Source of the DNA: a bacterium SCSIO 12741
GTDB taxonomy: Bacteria > Bacteroidota > Bacteroidia > Flavobacteriales_G > Salibacteraceae
DNA length: 64,000 nt
Reading direction: 5' to 3'
NCBI GenBank assembly: GCA_024398055.1
Contig: CP073749.1
Span: 3,968,594-4,032,593, forward strand
Under the pieces are notes generated by a model. That model did no database searches. It was not told where the DNA came from and saw only the letters and a program-made list of their open reading frames with translations. A program made the position numbers and the translations under genes. Shown here piece after piece: positions 19,384 to 27,972 of the stretch (position 1 is its first letter; each line of letters opens with the position of its first letter).

Positions 19384-19548
19384 ATGAACAGCGTTATTTC
19401 TCCCATTCACGAGCCGCAGCCTTCAGTTAATGATTCTTGTATTTTGATGATTCTTGCCAAAAACAAGAAGATGAAAAACAAATGCTGTGGCAGTTTTAAA
19501 AAGAAGAAGGGAAAATTCTGTAAACGTTGTCCCAAGGCATTCGCCTGA
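19384..19548 (+). CDS. small Lys/Cys-rich protein of unknown function
   Basis: A 54-residue protein too short for routine gene callers. The N-terminal 30 residues look ordinary, but the last 24 carry 'KNKCCGSFKKKKGKFCKRCP', four cysteines in a very basic stretch. This tail resembles the short 'CCxxxKKKGKxCKxCP' proteins I know from other Bacteroidota genomes; the function is not known to me. The four Cys could bind zinc and the charge could bind nucleic acid. A Bacteroidota-type promoter lies upstream. An internal start at the Met ten codons before this tail is possible. Confidence 0.6.
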   Translation: MNSVISPIHEPQPSVNDSCILMILAKNKKMKNKCCGSFKKKKGKFCKRCPKAFA

Positions 19549-19588
19549 CAAATCCCAATCATTTCCGCACTTCATTAGGAATCCTTAC

Positions 19589-19596
19589 TATATTTG
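19589..19596 (+). promoter_or_regulatory. -7 box before the MOSC gene
   Basis: TATATTTG fits TAnnTTTG exactly, 22 bases before the ATG at 19619. No clear -33 partner. Confidence 0.4.
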
Positions 19597-19618
19597 AATT
19601 CCTAAAAATTTGGACTCC

Positions 19619-20257
19619 ATGAAAGTGATTTCCACCAACATTGGCCAACGGAAAACCGTTATTTGGCAAGGACAAGAAGTAGAAACCGGAATTTTTAAGG
19701 ATCCTGTAAATCATCCTTTGACTTTGGAAGCAACGGACGTAAAAGGCGATCACGTTATTGACCGTCGTTACCACGGCGGGGTAGATAAAGCCTGCTACCT
19801 CTACTCGGTGGATCACTACGCCTTTTGGAAAGAAAAGTACCCCGATCTCGATTGGAGTTATGGCATGTTTGGAGAAAACCTCAGTTTGAGTGATTGCGAC
19901 GAACGCCAGGTTTTCATTGGTGATACCTACCAAGCAGGAAGTGCCGTGATTCAGGTTTCTCAACCCCGGCAACCTTGTTTTAAGTTGGGAGTTCGATTTG
20001 GAGATCAGGGCGTGTTAAAGGAATTTATCAATCAGTCGTATTCCGGTATTTATGTACGGGTGTTGAAACCGGGTGAAGTATCTACCGGCGATGAGCTTCA
20101 ACTTATCGAACGTGCGGAAAACAGTGTTACCGTGGCAGATGTGTTTCGAATGCTCTATCACGGAGCCCAAGATTCTGAAACCTTAGAAAAGGTACTGGCG
20201 AATTCCTGGCTTTCGGCAACGAATAAAGAATACCTCAGTAAAAAGTACTCCCAATAG
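19619..20257 (+). CDS. MOSC-domain protein, YiiM-like
   Basis: A 212-residue cytoplasmic protein. The ATG at 19619 is chosen; a TTG nine bases upstream would add three residues only. MOSC features: 'DRRYHGGVDKACYLYSVDHYAFW', 'WSYGMFGENL', and 'QPRQPCFKLG' with the conserved Cys that handles the molybdenum cofactor or sulphur. The layout matches YiiM, which acts with a molybdenum cofactor in reducing N-hydroxylated bases. The substrate is not shown by the sequence. Monocistronic, with its own -7 box. Confidence 0.9.
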   Translation: MKVISTNIGQRKTVIWQGQEVETGIFKDPVNHPLTLEATDVKGDHVIDRRYHGGVDKACYLYSVDHYAFWKEKYPDLDWSYGMFGENLSLSDCDERQVFIGDTYQAGSAVIQVSQPRQPCFKLGVRFGDQGVLKEFINQSYSGIYVRVLKPGEVSTGDELQLIERAENSVTVADVFRMLYHGAQDSETLEKVLANSWLSATNKEYLSKKYSQ

Positions 20258-20314
20258 CTGGTACCTGACCAAAACGGCACTCCCTGTTCTCAAATTAATC
20301 CCGTTCTTTGCAGC

Positions 20315-21517
20315 ATGATTGGAAGAAGCGCTGGATTAGTATTGATATTGCTTTGGTCTGTTTGGGGTCAGGCACAATCCCTTAAAGACCTTGATTGGGG
20401 TACAGATTCAACCTTAGAAGTAGCAAGCTGGAACATTGAGCGGTTTCCTAAACGCGGTAATGCGACCATCGATTCGGTGGGCAAGATCATCGCAGCTATG
20501 GACATTGATGTATGGGCTTTGCAAGAAATTGATGATACCAACGATCTAAAGCGTTCATTGCGTTCTTTACCCGATTACAAGGCCGTTTTTGGAAAAGTGT
20601 ATTTCCGGGGATTGGCCTATGTGTACAATACCAAAACGGTGAAAAACGCCAAAGTTTCCCAGTTGTTTACCCAGAGTCAATACCGTAATCCATTGCCCCG
20701 AGCTCCTTTGGTTCTTGAGTTTGAGTACCAGGATTCTACCATTCGGGTGATTAACAACCATTACAAGTGTTGCGGAAATGGGTCGTGGGACAGAAACGAT
20801 CCGGGGGATGAAGAGTCCAGACGCTATGCCGGACACCGTTTGATCATGGACTATGTTAACCTGAACTGGTTCAACGAGCGTGTGATGGTGGTTGGTGATT
20901 TGAATGATCTGATCACCGATCCTCAGGTGCATAACATCTTCCAACAGGAAATAGATGATACCAACTACTATTTTGTAGACATGCCCATTGCTCAGTCTTC
21001 ATCGGCCAATTGGTCCTATCCATCCTGGCCATCGCACCTCGATCACATTTTGATTAACAAGCCCTTGCTGAGCACCTTTAGCAGTCCTAATCAACAGGTG
21101 AGTTGCGTCAAGGTAGACGATTACCTCAATGGTGGCTGGAACGATTACGACTACTACATTTCGGATCACCGTCCGGTAGCCTATCGGTTTGCTCTGGGTG
21201 TGGCCCAAGATCAGGATACCACCAAGCAGGATACTGCACTTGGAATCAACCTGGATAACTTAGCGAAAGAATCAGCATTTCGCATTTTCCCGAACCCAAG
21301 CACTTCGAATAGCCGGCTGGAGTGGCAAAAGGATGTGGAAGTATCCCGAATTGTAGTTAAAGAAATGTCTGGGAAAACCATTCAGGATATTTCGATAAAC
21401 CCTCGAGCTGCTGACCGCTCCATTCCTTTACAATTACCTCGTGCTGGTTGGTATTGGGTTCAATGTTTTCATGAGGGGGAGGTACTCGATGTTCTCCCTG
21501 CCATTGTGCTCGAATGA
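20315..21517 (+). CDS. T9SS-secreted endonuclease/exonuclease/phosphatase family protein
   Basis: A 400-residue secreted enzyme. Residues 1-21 are a signal peptide ending 'GQAQ'. The EEP catalytic fold spans about 30-290: 'ASWNIERFP' (metal-binding Asn), 'DVWALQEIDD' (Glu), 'NNHYKC', 'MVVGDLNDL' (catalytic Asp-Asn), 'SHLDHILI' and the closing 'ISDHRPVAYRF' with the catalytic His. A T9SS type A sorting tail of about 80 residues follows. It is likely a secreted nuclease or phosphatase for extracellular DNA or phosphate esters; the exact substrate cannot be read from sequence. Confidence 0.92.
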   Translation: MIGRSAGLVLILLWSVWGQAQSLKDLDWGTDSTLEVASWNIERFPKRGNATIDSVGKIIAAMDIDVWALQEIDDTNDLKRSLRSLPDYKAVFGKVYFRGLAYVYNTKTVKNAKVSQLFTQSQYRNPLPRAPLVLEFEYQDSTIRVINNHYKCCGNGSWDRNDPGDEESRRYAGHRLIMDYVNLNWFNERVMVVGDLNDLITDPQVHNIFQQEIDDTNYYFVDMPIAQSSSANWSYPSWPSHLDHILINKPLLSTFSSPNQQVSCVKVDDYLNGGWNDYDYYISDHRPVAYRFALGVAQDQDTTKQDTALGINLDNLAKESAFRIFPNPSTSNSRLEWQKDVEVSRIVVKEMSGKTIQDISINPRAADRSIPLQLPRAGWYWVQCFHEGEVLDVLPAIVLE

Positions 21518-21634
21518 TTCCGAGGGGGAATGAATTCGCTTTCCAAACTTTTGGCTACCTAAATTCCATTTGATAGGATCAGGTAACTCTAAATCAGTGA
21601 TTTGAGTTGATTGTATTCAGCGATCTGTCTGTAC

Positions 21635-21726
21635 CTAAGCAGGCCTCGATATTGGTGCATTGAATATGACCAATATCAGAAATGAAAGGAACGGTCGACA
21701 GGATACGGTCAGTGATGCTTGCTTAG
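21635..21726. other. nested inverted repeats, possible structured leader
   Basis: A perfect 9-bp inverted repeat (GATATTGGT at 21648-21656 with ACCAATATC at 21669-21677) sits inside a second, wider one (CTAAGCA at 21635-21641 with TGCTTAG at 21720-21726). No T run follows, so it is not a simple terminator. It lies 40-130 bases before the start of the 608-residue gene and could be an operator or RNA leader for it. Confidence 0.35.
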
Positions 21727-21764
21727 TTTTAACGAATTTCTATTTATAGAATTAAGCAAAAGCT

Positions 21765-23591
21765 ATGGCATTCACTCACTCCTTCCATATCCCGGTTATG
21801 GGCATTGGATATACTATAGATACGCCCCTAAAAGTATCACCCTTCGGAATTGACTCAGTTATTTCCCTCGTAGATGATATCCTGATTGAGAAATTACGGA
21901 AAATGTACTGCCGGGATTTCAAATTACCGTACGAGGAAATTTCTTCCAGCATGGATGATTTTCGTGCTAAACGCATTACTGCCTACTTAAATATGATCCA
22001 TCAATTGGTGGAAGAAAAATTTGAAAAGCTAAAGAAATCGTCCCTGGAGCCGGGTAGTGGACTTTGGACCTATTTGAATTTATTACCCGAAGATTCTGTC
22101 GTTAAGCAGGAATATAGGCGCCTTTCAAGTCGATCTTACAGCCTCAAGGATTTGGAAAATTGGCTACGCGATCACCTGACACCAGGCAGTATCGACGTCA
22201 ACATCATGACCAAGGTGGACAAGGACAATTACGTGAAGAAGGAAAAACTGCCGGTAGAATACAATGATGCCCACGCCGCCTTACGGGGTTATGCTCAAAG
22301 CAATCTTTCATCTTCTTTGGTCTTGTCAGCAGGTATGAATCCTCGACTGTACAGCTATTTAGAAGGCTTCGCTGACTTTTACCCGGATAAAAATGGGCAG
22401 ATTAAGAAGAAGATAATTCTCAAGGTAAGTGACTACCGATCGGCCTTGGTACAAGGCAAAATGCTGGCCAAACGGGGAATTTGGGTGTCCGAATACCGTA
22501 TTGAGTCTGGATTGAATTGCGGTGGCCATGCCTTTGCTACCGAAGGTTATCTGCTAGGGCCCATTTTGGCTGAATTCAAGGAAAAAAGGAAGGAACTTAA
22601 ATCGGAAATTGGAGACGTTTTGGTTCGGGCCTTACTGGATAAAAAACTGGAGATTCCTGCTCAGGAACTTTCCCTAAAAATAAGTGCCCAAGGGGGCGTA
22701 GGTACCGCAGAAGAACATCATTTTTTGTTGAATCATTACGAAGTTGATTCAGTAGGCTGGGGTTCGCCATTCCTGCTGGTACCTGAGGTAACCAACGTGG
22801 ACTCAACCACTTTAAAACAACTGAAAAGGGCCAAAGAAGAAGATCTCTACCTAAGCCATATTTCCCCCTTGGGAGTACCCTTTAACAACCTCCGGGGAAA
22901 TACCAAAGACCTGGAAAAAAAGAAACGTATTCTCAAGCATAAACCAGGTAGCTCCTGTCCGAAGCGTTACGTCGCCTTGAATCAGGAATTCACCGAACAA
23001 GGACTCTGCACAGCTTCTCGGCAATATCAATACCTGAAATTGAAGGAGTTGGATCAGCTCGAGTTGTCAGACGAGGAACGTTACAAAAGAGAGGAAAAGA
23101 TCATGGAGAAATCCTGCATTTGTGTGGGGTTGGGAACATCAGCTCTTTTGGTAAATAACCTCGAAACCAAAACCGAAGGGGATGGAGTATCCATTTGTCC
23201 AGGACCTAATTTGGCCTATTTCTCCAAAACTTTGGGAATGAAAGAAATGGTGGACCACATTTGTGGACGAGCGAATATCATGGAGAGGAAAGACCGCCCT
23301 AACATGATGATTAAAGAGCTTTCTATGTACATAGAATACCTCAAGGATAAAATAGAGGAGACCCTTCCTTCTTCATCGAGGAAACAGCAAAACTACCTTG
23401 TGAAGTTTGCCGGCAATCTCTTGGGAGGAGTGGACTATTACATCGACCTGTTCAAAGGTTGCCTGGATCACTTTGAAGAAGCTAAGGTTAAGGTATTAAG
23501 TCAGTTGGAAGAGCAAAGAGAGCGAGTTGTTTATCTGTCTCAGAACATCAATCAACTTACCGATTCTGAAAAACCTGTAGCTAAAGGTTGA
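21765..23591 (+). CDS. protein of unknown function, possible flavin TIM-barrel
   Basis: A 608-residue cytoplasmic protein; I do not recognise the family with confidence. The middle part has features of FMN-dependent TIM barrels of the glutamate-synthase or nitronate-monooxygenase type: 'SAQGGVGTAEEHHFLL', then 'DSVGWGSPFLLVPEVTNVD', and 'ESGLNCGGHAFATEGYLLGP'. The later part has Cys in 'GSSCPKRY', 'GLCTASRQYQ', 'SCICVGLG' and 'SICPGPN', which could bind metal or iron-sulphur. No signal peptide or membrane segment. The last 40 bases overlap the end of the convergent acyltransferase gene. Nested inverted repeats lie upstream. Confidence 0.85.
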   Translation: MAFTHSFHIPVMGIGYTIDTPLKVSPFGIDSVISLVDDILIEKLRKMYCRDFKLPYEEISSSMDDFRAKRITAYLNMIHQLVEEKFEKLKKSSLEPGSGLWTYLNLLPEDSVVKQEYRRLSSRSYSLKDLENWLRDHLTPGSIDVNIMTKVDKDNYVKKEKLPVEYNDAHAALRGYAQSNLSSSLVLSAGMNPRLYSYLEGFADFYPDKNGQIKKKIILKVSDYRSALVQGKMLAKRGIWVSEYRIESGLNCGGHAFATEGYLLGPILAEFKEKRKELKSEIGDVLVRALLDKKLEIPAQELSLKISAQGGVGTAEEHHFLLNHYEVDSVGWGSPFLLVPEVTNVDSTTLKQLKRAKEEDLYLSHISPLGVPFNNLRGNTKDLEKKKRILKHKPGSSCPKRYVALNQEFTEQGLCTASRQYQYLKLKELDQLELSDEERYKREEKIMEKSCICVGLGTSALLVNNLETKTEGDGVSICPGPNLAYFSKTLGMKEMVDHICGRANIMERKDRPNMMIKELSMYIEYLKDKIEETLPSSSRKQQNYLVKFAGNLLGGVDYYIDLFKGCLDHFEEAKVKVLSQLEEQRERVVYLSQNINQLTDSEKPVAKG

Positions 23592-24313
23592 TTCAATTGT
23601 TTGCGAATCGCCCTTTCAACTTGGTCCACAATTTCTTCCGGGCTTTTGGCATTTCTATCGATTGGAGGCAGAGCAGTAAAAGTTAGTCTTTTGCCAATAC
23701 CCAAGGGAAATCCGGAACCTTGAAGGGCATAGGTTCCTTCAATGACAAAGGGTATGACCAGTGCAGAAGGGGCTGTTCGGAGTAGGGTAGTTAACCCACC
23801 CGATTTAAAGGGCTTGAGTTGACCATCTTTACTTCTCGTGCCTTCCGGATAAATGCATACCGAATAGTTGTTTTGCTCAACATGCCTGCCCAGTTTGATG
23901 ATTTCTTTAATGGCCTGAGAACGGTTTTTCCGATCGATCAGCGCCGAGCCTCCCTTGCGGAGATTGTACGATATACTTGGAATTCCTTTGCCCAGCTCTT
24001 TCTTGGAAATGAACTTGGGAAAATGCTTTCGAAAACCCCATACAACTGGGGGAATGTCATATTGACTCTGGTGGTTGGAAACAATGATCAAGGGTTTTCC
24101 GACCGGGATATCGTTTAAACCATTGAAGGTTACCCGAGAACCCAAAATTGCCCAGCTTTTGATTAAACAATAATTCAGCAGATCCACAGCTCGTTTTTGG
24201 CCTTGGTATCCTCTTATCTTCCAACTCAACACCTGAATCGGATGAAATACTAACAGTAAACCAAAGAATACGAGGTAGTAAAAGGAAGAAAGGGTATAAG
24301 CCAACCATTTCAT
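23552..24313 (-). CDS. plsC: 1-acyl-sn-glycerol-3-phosphate acyltransferase
   Basis: A 253-residue membrane-associated PlsC-type acyltransferase. The N-terminal hydrophobic run (about 5-25) anchors it. The catalytic block I is 'NHQSQYD' (HX4D), block III is 'YPEGTRSKDG', and 'SALVIPFVIEGTY' fits block IV. It would transfer an acyl chain to lysophosphatidate in phospholipid synthesis; related enzymes also act on other lipid acceptors, so the exact acceptor is open. The stop lies 40 bases inside the end of the convergent 608-residue gene. Confidence 0.9.
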   Translation of the reverse strand: MKWLAYTLSSFYYLVFFGLLLVFHPIQVLSWKIRGYQGQKRAVDLLNYCLIKSWAILGSRVTFNGLNDIPVGKPLIIVSNHQSQYDIPPVVWGFRKHFPKFISKKELGKGIPSISYNLRKGGSALIDRKNRSQAIKEIIKLGRHVEQNNYSVCIYPEGTRSKDGQLKPFKSGGLTTLLRTAPSALVIPFVIEGTYALQGSGFPLGIGKRLTFTALPPIDRNAKSPEEIVDQVERAIRKQLNQPLATGFSESVS

Positions 24314-24566
24314 AGGCTACAAAGTAGGGATAATCTAAAATTTAAAAATGGCCTTGGATTAGGCGAACTTTGAGGAGGTAAAAGTATTCCGATCCCTGGA
24401 GAATAAATATGATTCAAATCATGGCCTACCCATCATTGTATTGGATACACATCAGATGGTTTGTTGAATCATGCCATTACCAAATCAATGCTTAAAGTGC
24501 AGGAACTGTAGCCACTTTAAGTGTGGGTAGCAGTTCCATGAACGAGCGGCTCCTATTGGGCTCGCA

Positions 24567-25451
24567 TTATTGGGACGCATTTTCCTTGATCAGAGCCCGT
24601 TCAGCTCTTTTGTTGGCAATGTTTACTTTGGTTTTATACCAGGCTTCTCCCGATACCTTTCGGAATAGATCATCGAGATGGGTGAGTAATCCAACGTAAT
24701 ACAATCCTTCCATTTTTTGCTTGACGGTTCCTAAGGAACGCATAGCCATACCAATGGAAGGCTCCAGGTAATGAATATCGTGCCACCAACCAGAAGGCAT
24801 GAAAATGGTGTCTCTGGGTCCCAGTGTCGTGGAATATCCTTTTACTTTTTCCAGACCAGGAAAGCGTTCATAATCAGGGTTTAATATGTCTACAGAACTG
24901 TGTACTCCAAAAGGCAGGCGATAGAGCAGGTCGGAATATTGGGGATCAAAAACAATAACTTTTTTTCGCCCTTGAAGTTCGGTGAGAAATACGTTGCTCA
25001 TATCCATGTCCTGATGAATGCGGGTATGGGCACCCGTTCCACCAAAGAATACCAGAGGAAGGCTTCTAACCACACCTGGAGTGATTTTCGGAAACCGAAA
25101 GTCTTTTTTCAAAGCAGGCATGTGCTTGAATATGTTGAACAAAAACAACCGCTTGCTGGTAGGTCCGGCTTCCAACAACTCCAGGTAATCACCAAATCGC
25201 ATGAAGTCTGAAGTTTTCTTGTAGGAGCGATCGTCTTTTCGAGTCGATTCTTCTGAGTCGTATACTCCCACTTGTATGTCACCCAATACTTCCTTAAAAT
25301 AGGGGATCGTCCATTGGGTATAGAATACCGCATCTTCTCCATAGAAGTTAGGAATCACACAGGGGCGCTGCGGACGCATGTAGTCGCGTTGAAATTCTTC
25401 TCGTGAAATGCCTTCAACGCGGTCAATAGGATTATTGATATCGAGGGCCAT
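24567..25451 (-). CDS. cupin-8/JmjC-like oxygenase
   Basis: A 294-residue cytoplasmic protein of the cupin_8 (JmjC-like) 2-oxoglutarate/iron oxygenase type. The iron site is 'RIHQDMD' (H-x-D) and the distal His lies in 'PSGWWHDIHYL'; 'FLTELQGRKKVIVFDP' and 'LGPRDTIFMPSGWWH' are the typical strands. Members hydroxylate proteins or small molecules. The substrate is unknown. A -7 box with TAGCTTTG lies 17 bases before the ATG. Confidence 0.88.
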   Translation of the reverse strand: MALDINNPIDRVEGISREEFQRDYMRPQRPCVIPNFYGEDAVFYTQWTIPYFKEVLGDIQVGVYDSEESTRKDDRSYKKTSDFMRFGDYLELLEAGPTSKRLFLFNIFKHMPALKKDFRFPKITPGVVRSLPLVFFGGTGAHTRIHQDMDMSNVFLTELQGRKKVIVFDPQYSDLLYRLPFGVHSSVDILNPDYERFPGLEKVKGYSTTLGPRDTIFMPSGWWHDIHYLEPSIGMAMRSLGTVKQKMEGLYYVGLLTHLDDLFRKVSGEAWYKTKVNIANKRAERALIKENASQ

Positions 25452-25467
25452 CGAAAATAGTTTAGCA

Positions 25468-25475
25468 CAAAGCTA
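25468..25475 (-). promoter_or_regulatory. -7 box for the cupin gene
   Basis: On the minus strand TAGCTTTG fits TAnnTTTG, 17 bases before the ATG at 25451. No clear -33 box. Confidence 0.35.
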
Positions 25476-25669
25476 TAGAGGAGGCTACTGTAAAAGACTG
25501 ACTGGAATCATGCCGCTGGAAGATGTTGCTCAATGTTTGAAAGGGGAAGATTAATGAGTATGGAGTGGAGTGAAACGTCCAACTATTCTATAGAGAAGAT
25601 CAAAGGGGGGCAATTAAATGGACTCATAATTAAGGATTTATACCCGTTCTAACCCGTATAAATACTCGG

Positions 25670-25698
25670 TTGTTGGGGTTAAGGATCCTCTAATTTTG
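25670..25698 (+). promoter_or_regulatory. promoter for the BNR-like gene
   Basis: TTG at 25670-25672 and TAATTTTG at 25691-25698 with an 18-base spacer fit the Bacteroidota -33/-7 pattern; the -7 box lies 25 bases before the ATG. Confidence 0.5.
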
Positions 25699-25723
25699 AG
25701 GAACAAAATCCTTAAATAACGCT

Positions 25724-27196
25724 ATGCTCATCAACGATAAAATCAAAAAGGGGAGTTTTCCTGCTCCAACACCTAAACAAATTCCTTTTAAACCTTTCAT
25801 TCCGACTGATGATCTCCAGGAGACTTCTGCCGATAACCAAGGGCCATCTAAGCATAAGGGCAGCCTTTTGTTTCCAGAAAATAAGGGTGAGTGGCAAACC
25901 AATACCGATCCGCAAACCTCGATCAATCACAGCCCTGAAACCTTTCATATATTCATGAACAATAAGCTTGGCCATGCTCAGTTTGGTGGTTATCTCCCAA
26001 GAACGGTTGTGGAACCAAGCGTGGCAATGGCTAAAGAATGGGGAATGCTTTCAGCCAACTCTTATTCCACTGGAATTGGTGCTCAATCTTTGAATGGCGG
26101 AAAAACTTGGGAGCCCCTAAACATAAAACAAATATTTCCGGAAACCTGGTGCGACCAGCATGTACTGTACGTTCCCTCAATCGAATGCATGATTTGGGTG
26201 AACTTAAATACTGGTAAAGTGTCCGGTCAGTCCGTAGAAATAGCCGTGTTCAATGAACCCTATCAAGAGGGAAGTTCCGTCTATCGATACGATATTCGGG
26301 CTCAGGATATTTATACTCAGTCAGGCGATGAATATGCTTTCGATTATCCCCAGTTGGCCTGCAGTAGCGACCATCTGTATATTACACTTTGTGTTAATAA
26401 AAACTGGGTGGACCAGGATTCCATTGCTATTCGCTTGCCCTTGGAAAAACTCAAGACTCATGAGCCTCTGGGCCATTTGGATTATATTAAACTGCAACCT
26501 GGAATCTATGTGAGTCCTTCCTATGGCTTGGATAGGCAATACTTTGTTCAAATTGGAGGAATAGATCAAAGTGGCGATGTTTATTGTTGGTATGAGTCGG
26601 GTGCATTGGAGCATTTCCCGCTTTATTTTGGAAATGTTGGATTTGGAAACTTTTCAGCCCAGTGTCCTTCGGGCAGCCCCACCGAATGGCTGGCTCGATT
26701 AGGAACAAACCCCGTTCAGGCTGCCTGGATGGAAGGGGATATTTTATGTTTTGCGTTTTGTTCGGAAGTCAATCTGAAATTGAATCGTCCTTATCCTTAT
26801 GTCGTTATCATTCGAGTAGATACCGTAGCGAAAAAGGTTATTGGCCAATATGATATTTGGAATTCAGAATATGCTTATGTCTGGCCGAGTATCACTGTGA
26901 ATGATAATGGAACGTTAGGTATATCCGTGCAATATGGTGGTGGTGAATACTATCCCAGTCCAGCGGTAGGCGTAGGCTTTTTTTCTGGGGAACGTTATGA
27001 ATGGGAGCTCACTTCGATTTCAGAGGGTCGCACGGTAGGCGGGCAATACGGAGACTTTTTATGTTGTCAGCCTAAATTTACGGACAAGGTTCAATTCGTT
27101 GCTTCGAATTTCGCCTGGCAAGATACCGGCAGTAAAAACGAAAATGGTCATGATCCTGAGGTTAGAGTGAATTTCGTAAGCTTTGAAATGATTTGA
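25724..27196 (+). CDS. BNR/sialidase-like beta-propeller protein of unknown function
   Basis: A 490-residue protein without a signal peptide or T9SS tail. The chain is beta-rich and contains one clear BNR-style Asp-box-like segment, 'SLNGGKTWEPL' (about residue 125), followed by 'WCDQHVLYVPSIECMIWV'. The repeated strand-turn pattern suggests a six-bladed propeller as in sialidases. No catalytic Arg triad could be fixed by eye, so I do not call it a sialidase. It has its own promoter and no operon partner; the next gene is convergent. Confidence 0.75.
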   Translation: MLINDKIKKGSFPAPTPKQIPFKPFIPTDDLQETSADNQGPSKHKGSLLFPENKGEWQTNTDPQTSINHSPETFHIFMNNKLGHAQFGGYLPRTVVEPSVAMAKEWGMLSANSYSTGIGAQSLNGGKTWEPLNIKQIFPETWCDQHVLYVPSIECMIWVNLNTGKVSGQSVEIAVFNEPYQEGSSVYRYDIRAQDIYTQSGDEYAFDYPQLACSSDHLYITLCVNKNWVDQDSIAIRLPLEKLKTHEPLGHLDYIKLQPGIYVSPSYGLDRQYFVQIGGIDQSGDVYCWYESGALEHFPLYFGNVGFGNFSAQCPSGSPTEWLARLGTNPVQAAWMEGDILCFAFCSEVNLKLNRPYPYVVIIRVDTVAKKVIGQYDIWNSEYAYVWPSITVNDNGTLGISVQYGGGEYYPSPAVGVGFFSGERYEWELTSISEGRTVGGQYGDFLCCQPKFTDKVQFVASNFAWQDTGSKNENGHDPEVRVNFVSFEMI

Positions 27197-27264
27197 CACA
27201 GCCATCGGGGTACAAAAGGGCTTTGTGACCTCCCATTGGTTAGGGGGGCACTTGCCTGATGGCC

Positions 27265-27948
27265 TTATGATTTCACAATTTGATCGGAGAACAGGGCCAC
27301 TTCCTTTTCCAGCAGATCTATTAAATCAAGGAGAACCTCACCGACCTGTTTGATATCGTTTAAGGACAGGAGATCAAGGGATTTGTACTCCAAAGGATTT
27401 CTTCCTAATGTCCTTTCGGCTTTTTCCAATTTGCTATTTGATCTTCCGTTTCCGTGGACAATAGTATTCCGGACTTCTTTCCAAAAACTAAGTTCGTTTG
27501 ATACCAGGAATTTTGTTTCAGGAAAATGTTGTTTGAACCTCTTTCTAAAATCTTTTAGACCAACTAAGTTGTTATTGCCTTTTTCTTCGGTCTTTCCTGT
27601 TGTCTCAAAAAGTTCTCTTCGGCCTTCCACATGTAATAGGATCATACCCAATAGCCCTTCAAATGTTGCAAATTGATAGACAAACAAGGCTTGATGTTGG
27701 ACCGATGAGCGCTCGAAAATATCCCTGAATTTGGCCTGCCAATCCCACATCGATTCTCGGCCTATTTGTTTTCGTTTATTTAATCTGCCAAATTTTGGTG
27801 ACAATTTTGGATAGCGGCTTCTGAACGATAAATCGGTGCTCACCACTTTTTGATAGTCTTCCGCCAGCTTGTTAATGGCTGCAATCTTGGATTTGGCATT
27901 AATAAAATCCACATCCATTAGCAGTTTGCTTTCTTCGGATACTTGCAT
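27265..27948 (-). CDS. HEPN-like protein
   Basis: A 227-residue helical cytoplasmic protein. 'EVRNTIVHGNG' (R160-N-x3-H165) is the RNxxxH signature of HEPN-fold RNases, set between helices as usual; the N-terminal half has a long basic helical stretch. HEPN proteins are often toxins or defence effectors that cut RNA, but many are solitary with no known target. No obvious antitoxin partner: the gene upstream encodes an exported protein 24 bases away on the same strand, and the downstream gene is convergent. Confidence 0.7.
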   Translation of the reverse strand: MQVSEESKLLMDVDFINAKSKIAAINKLAEDYQKVVSTDLSFRSRYPKLSPKFGRLNKRKQIGRESMWDWQAKFRDIFERSSVQHQALFVYQFATFEGLLGMILLHVEGRRELFETTGKTEEKGNNNLVGLKDFRKRFKQHFPETKFLVSNELSFWKEVRNTIVHGNGRSNSKLEKAERTLGRNPLEYKSLDLLSLNDIKQVGEVLLDLIDLLEKEVALFSDQIVKS

Positions 27949-27972
27949 GATAGTTTAAAGTAAGGTCGTATT

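Noticed and set aside
27197-27264. GC-rich hairpin between the BNR-like and HEPN genes as a bidirectional terminator
   Set aside because: The stem (GCCATCGGG with CCTGATGGC) has a wobble pair, the loop is very long and no T run follows on either strand.
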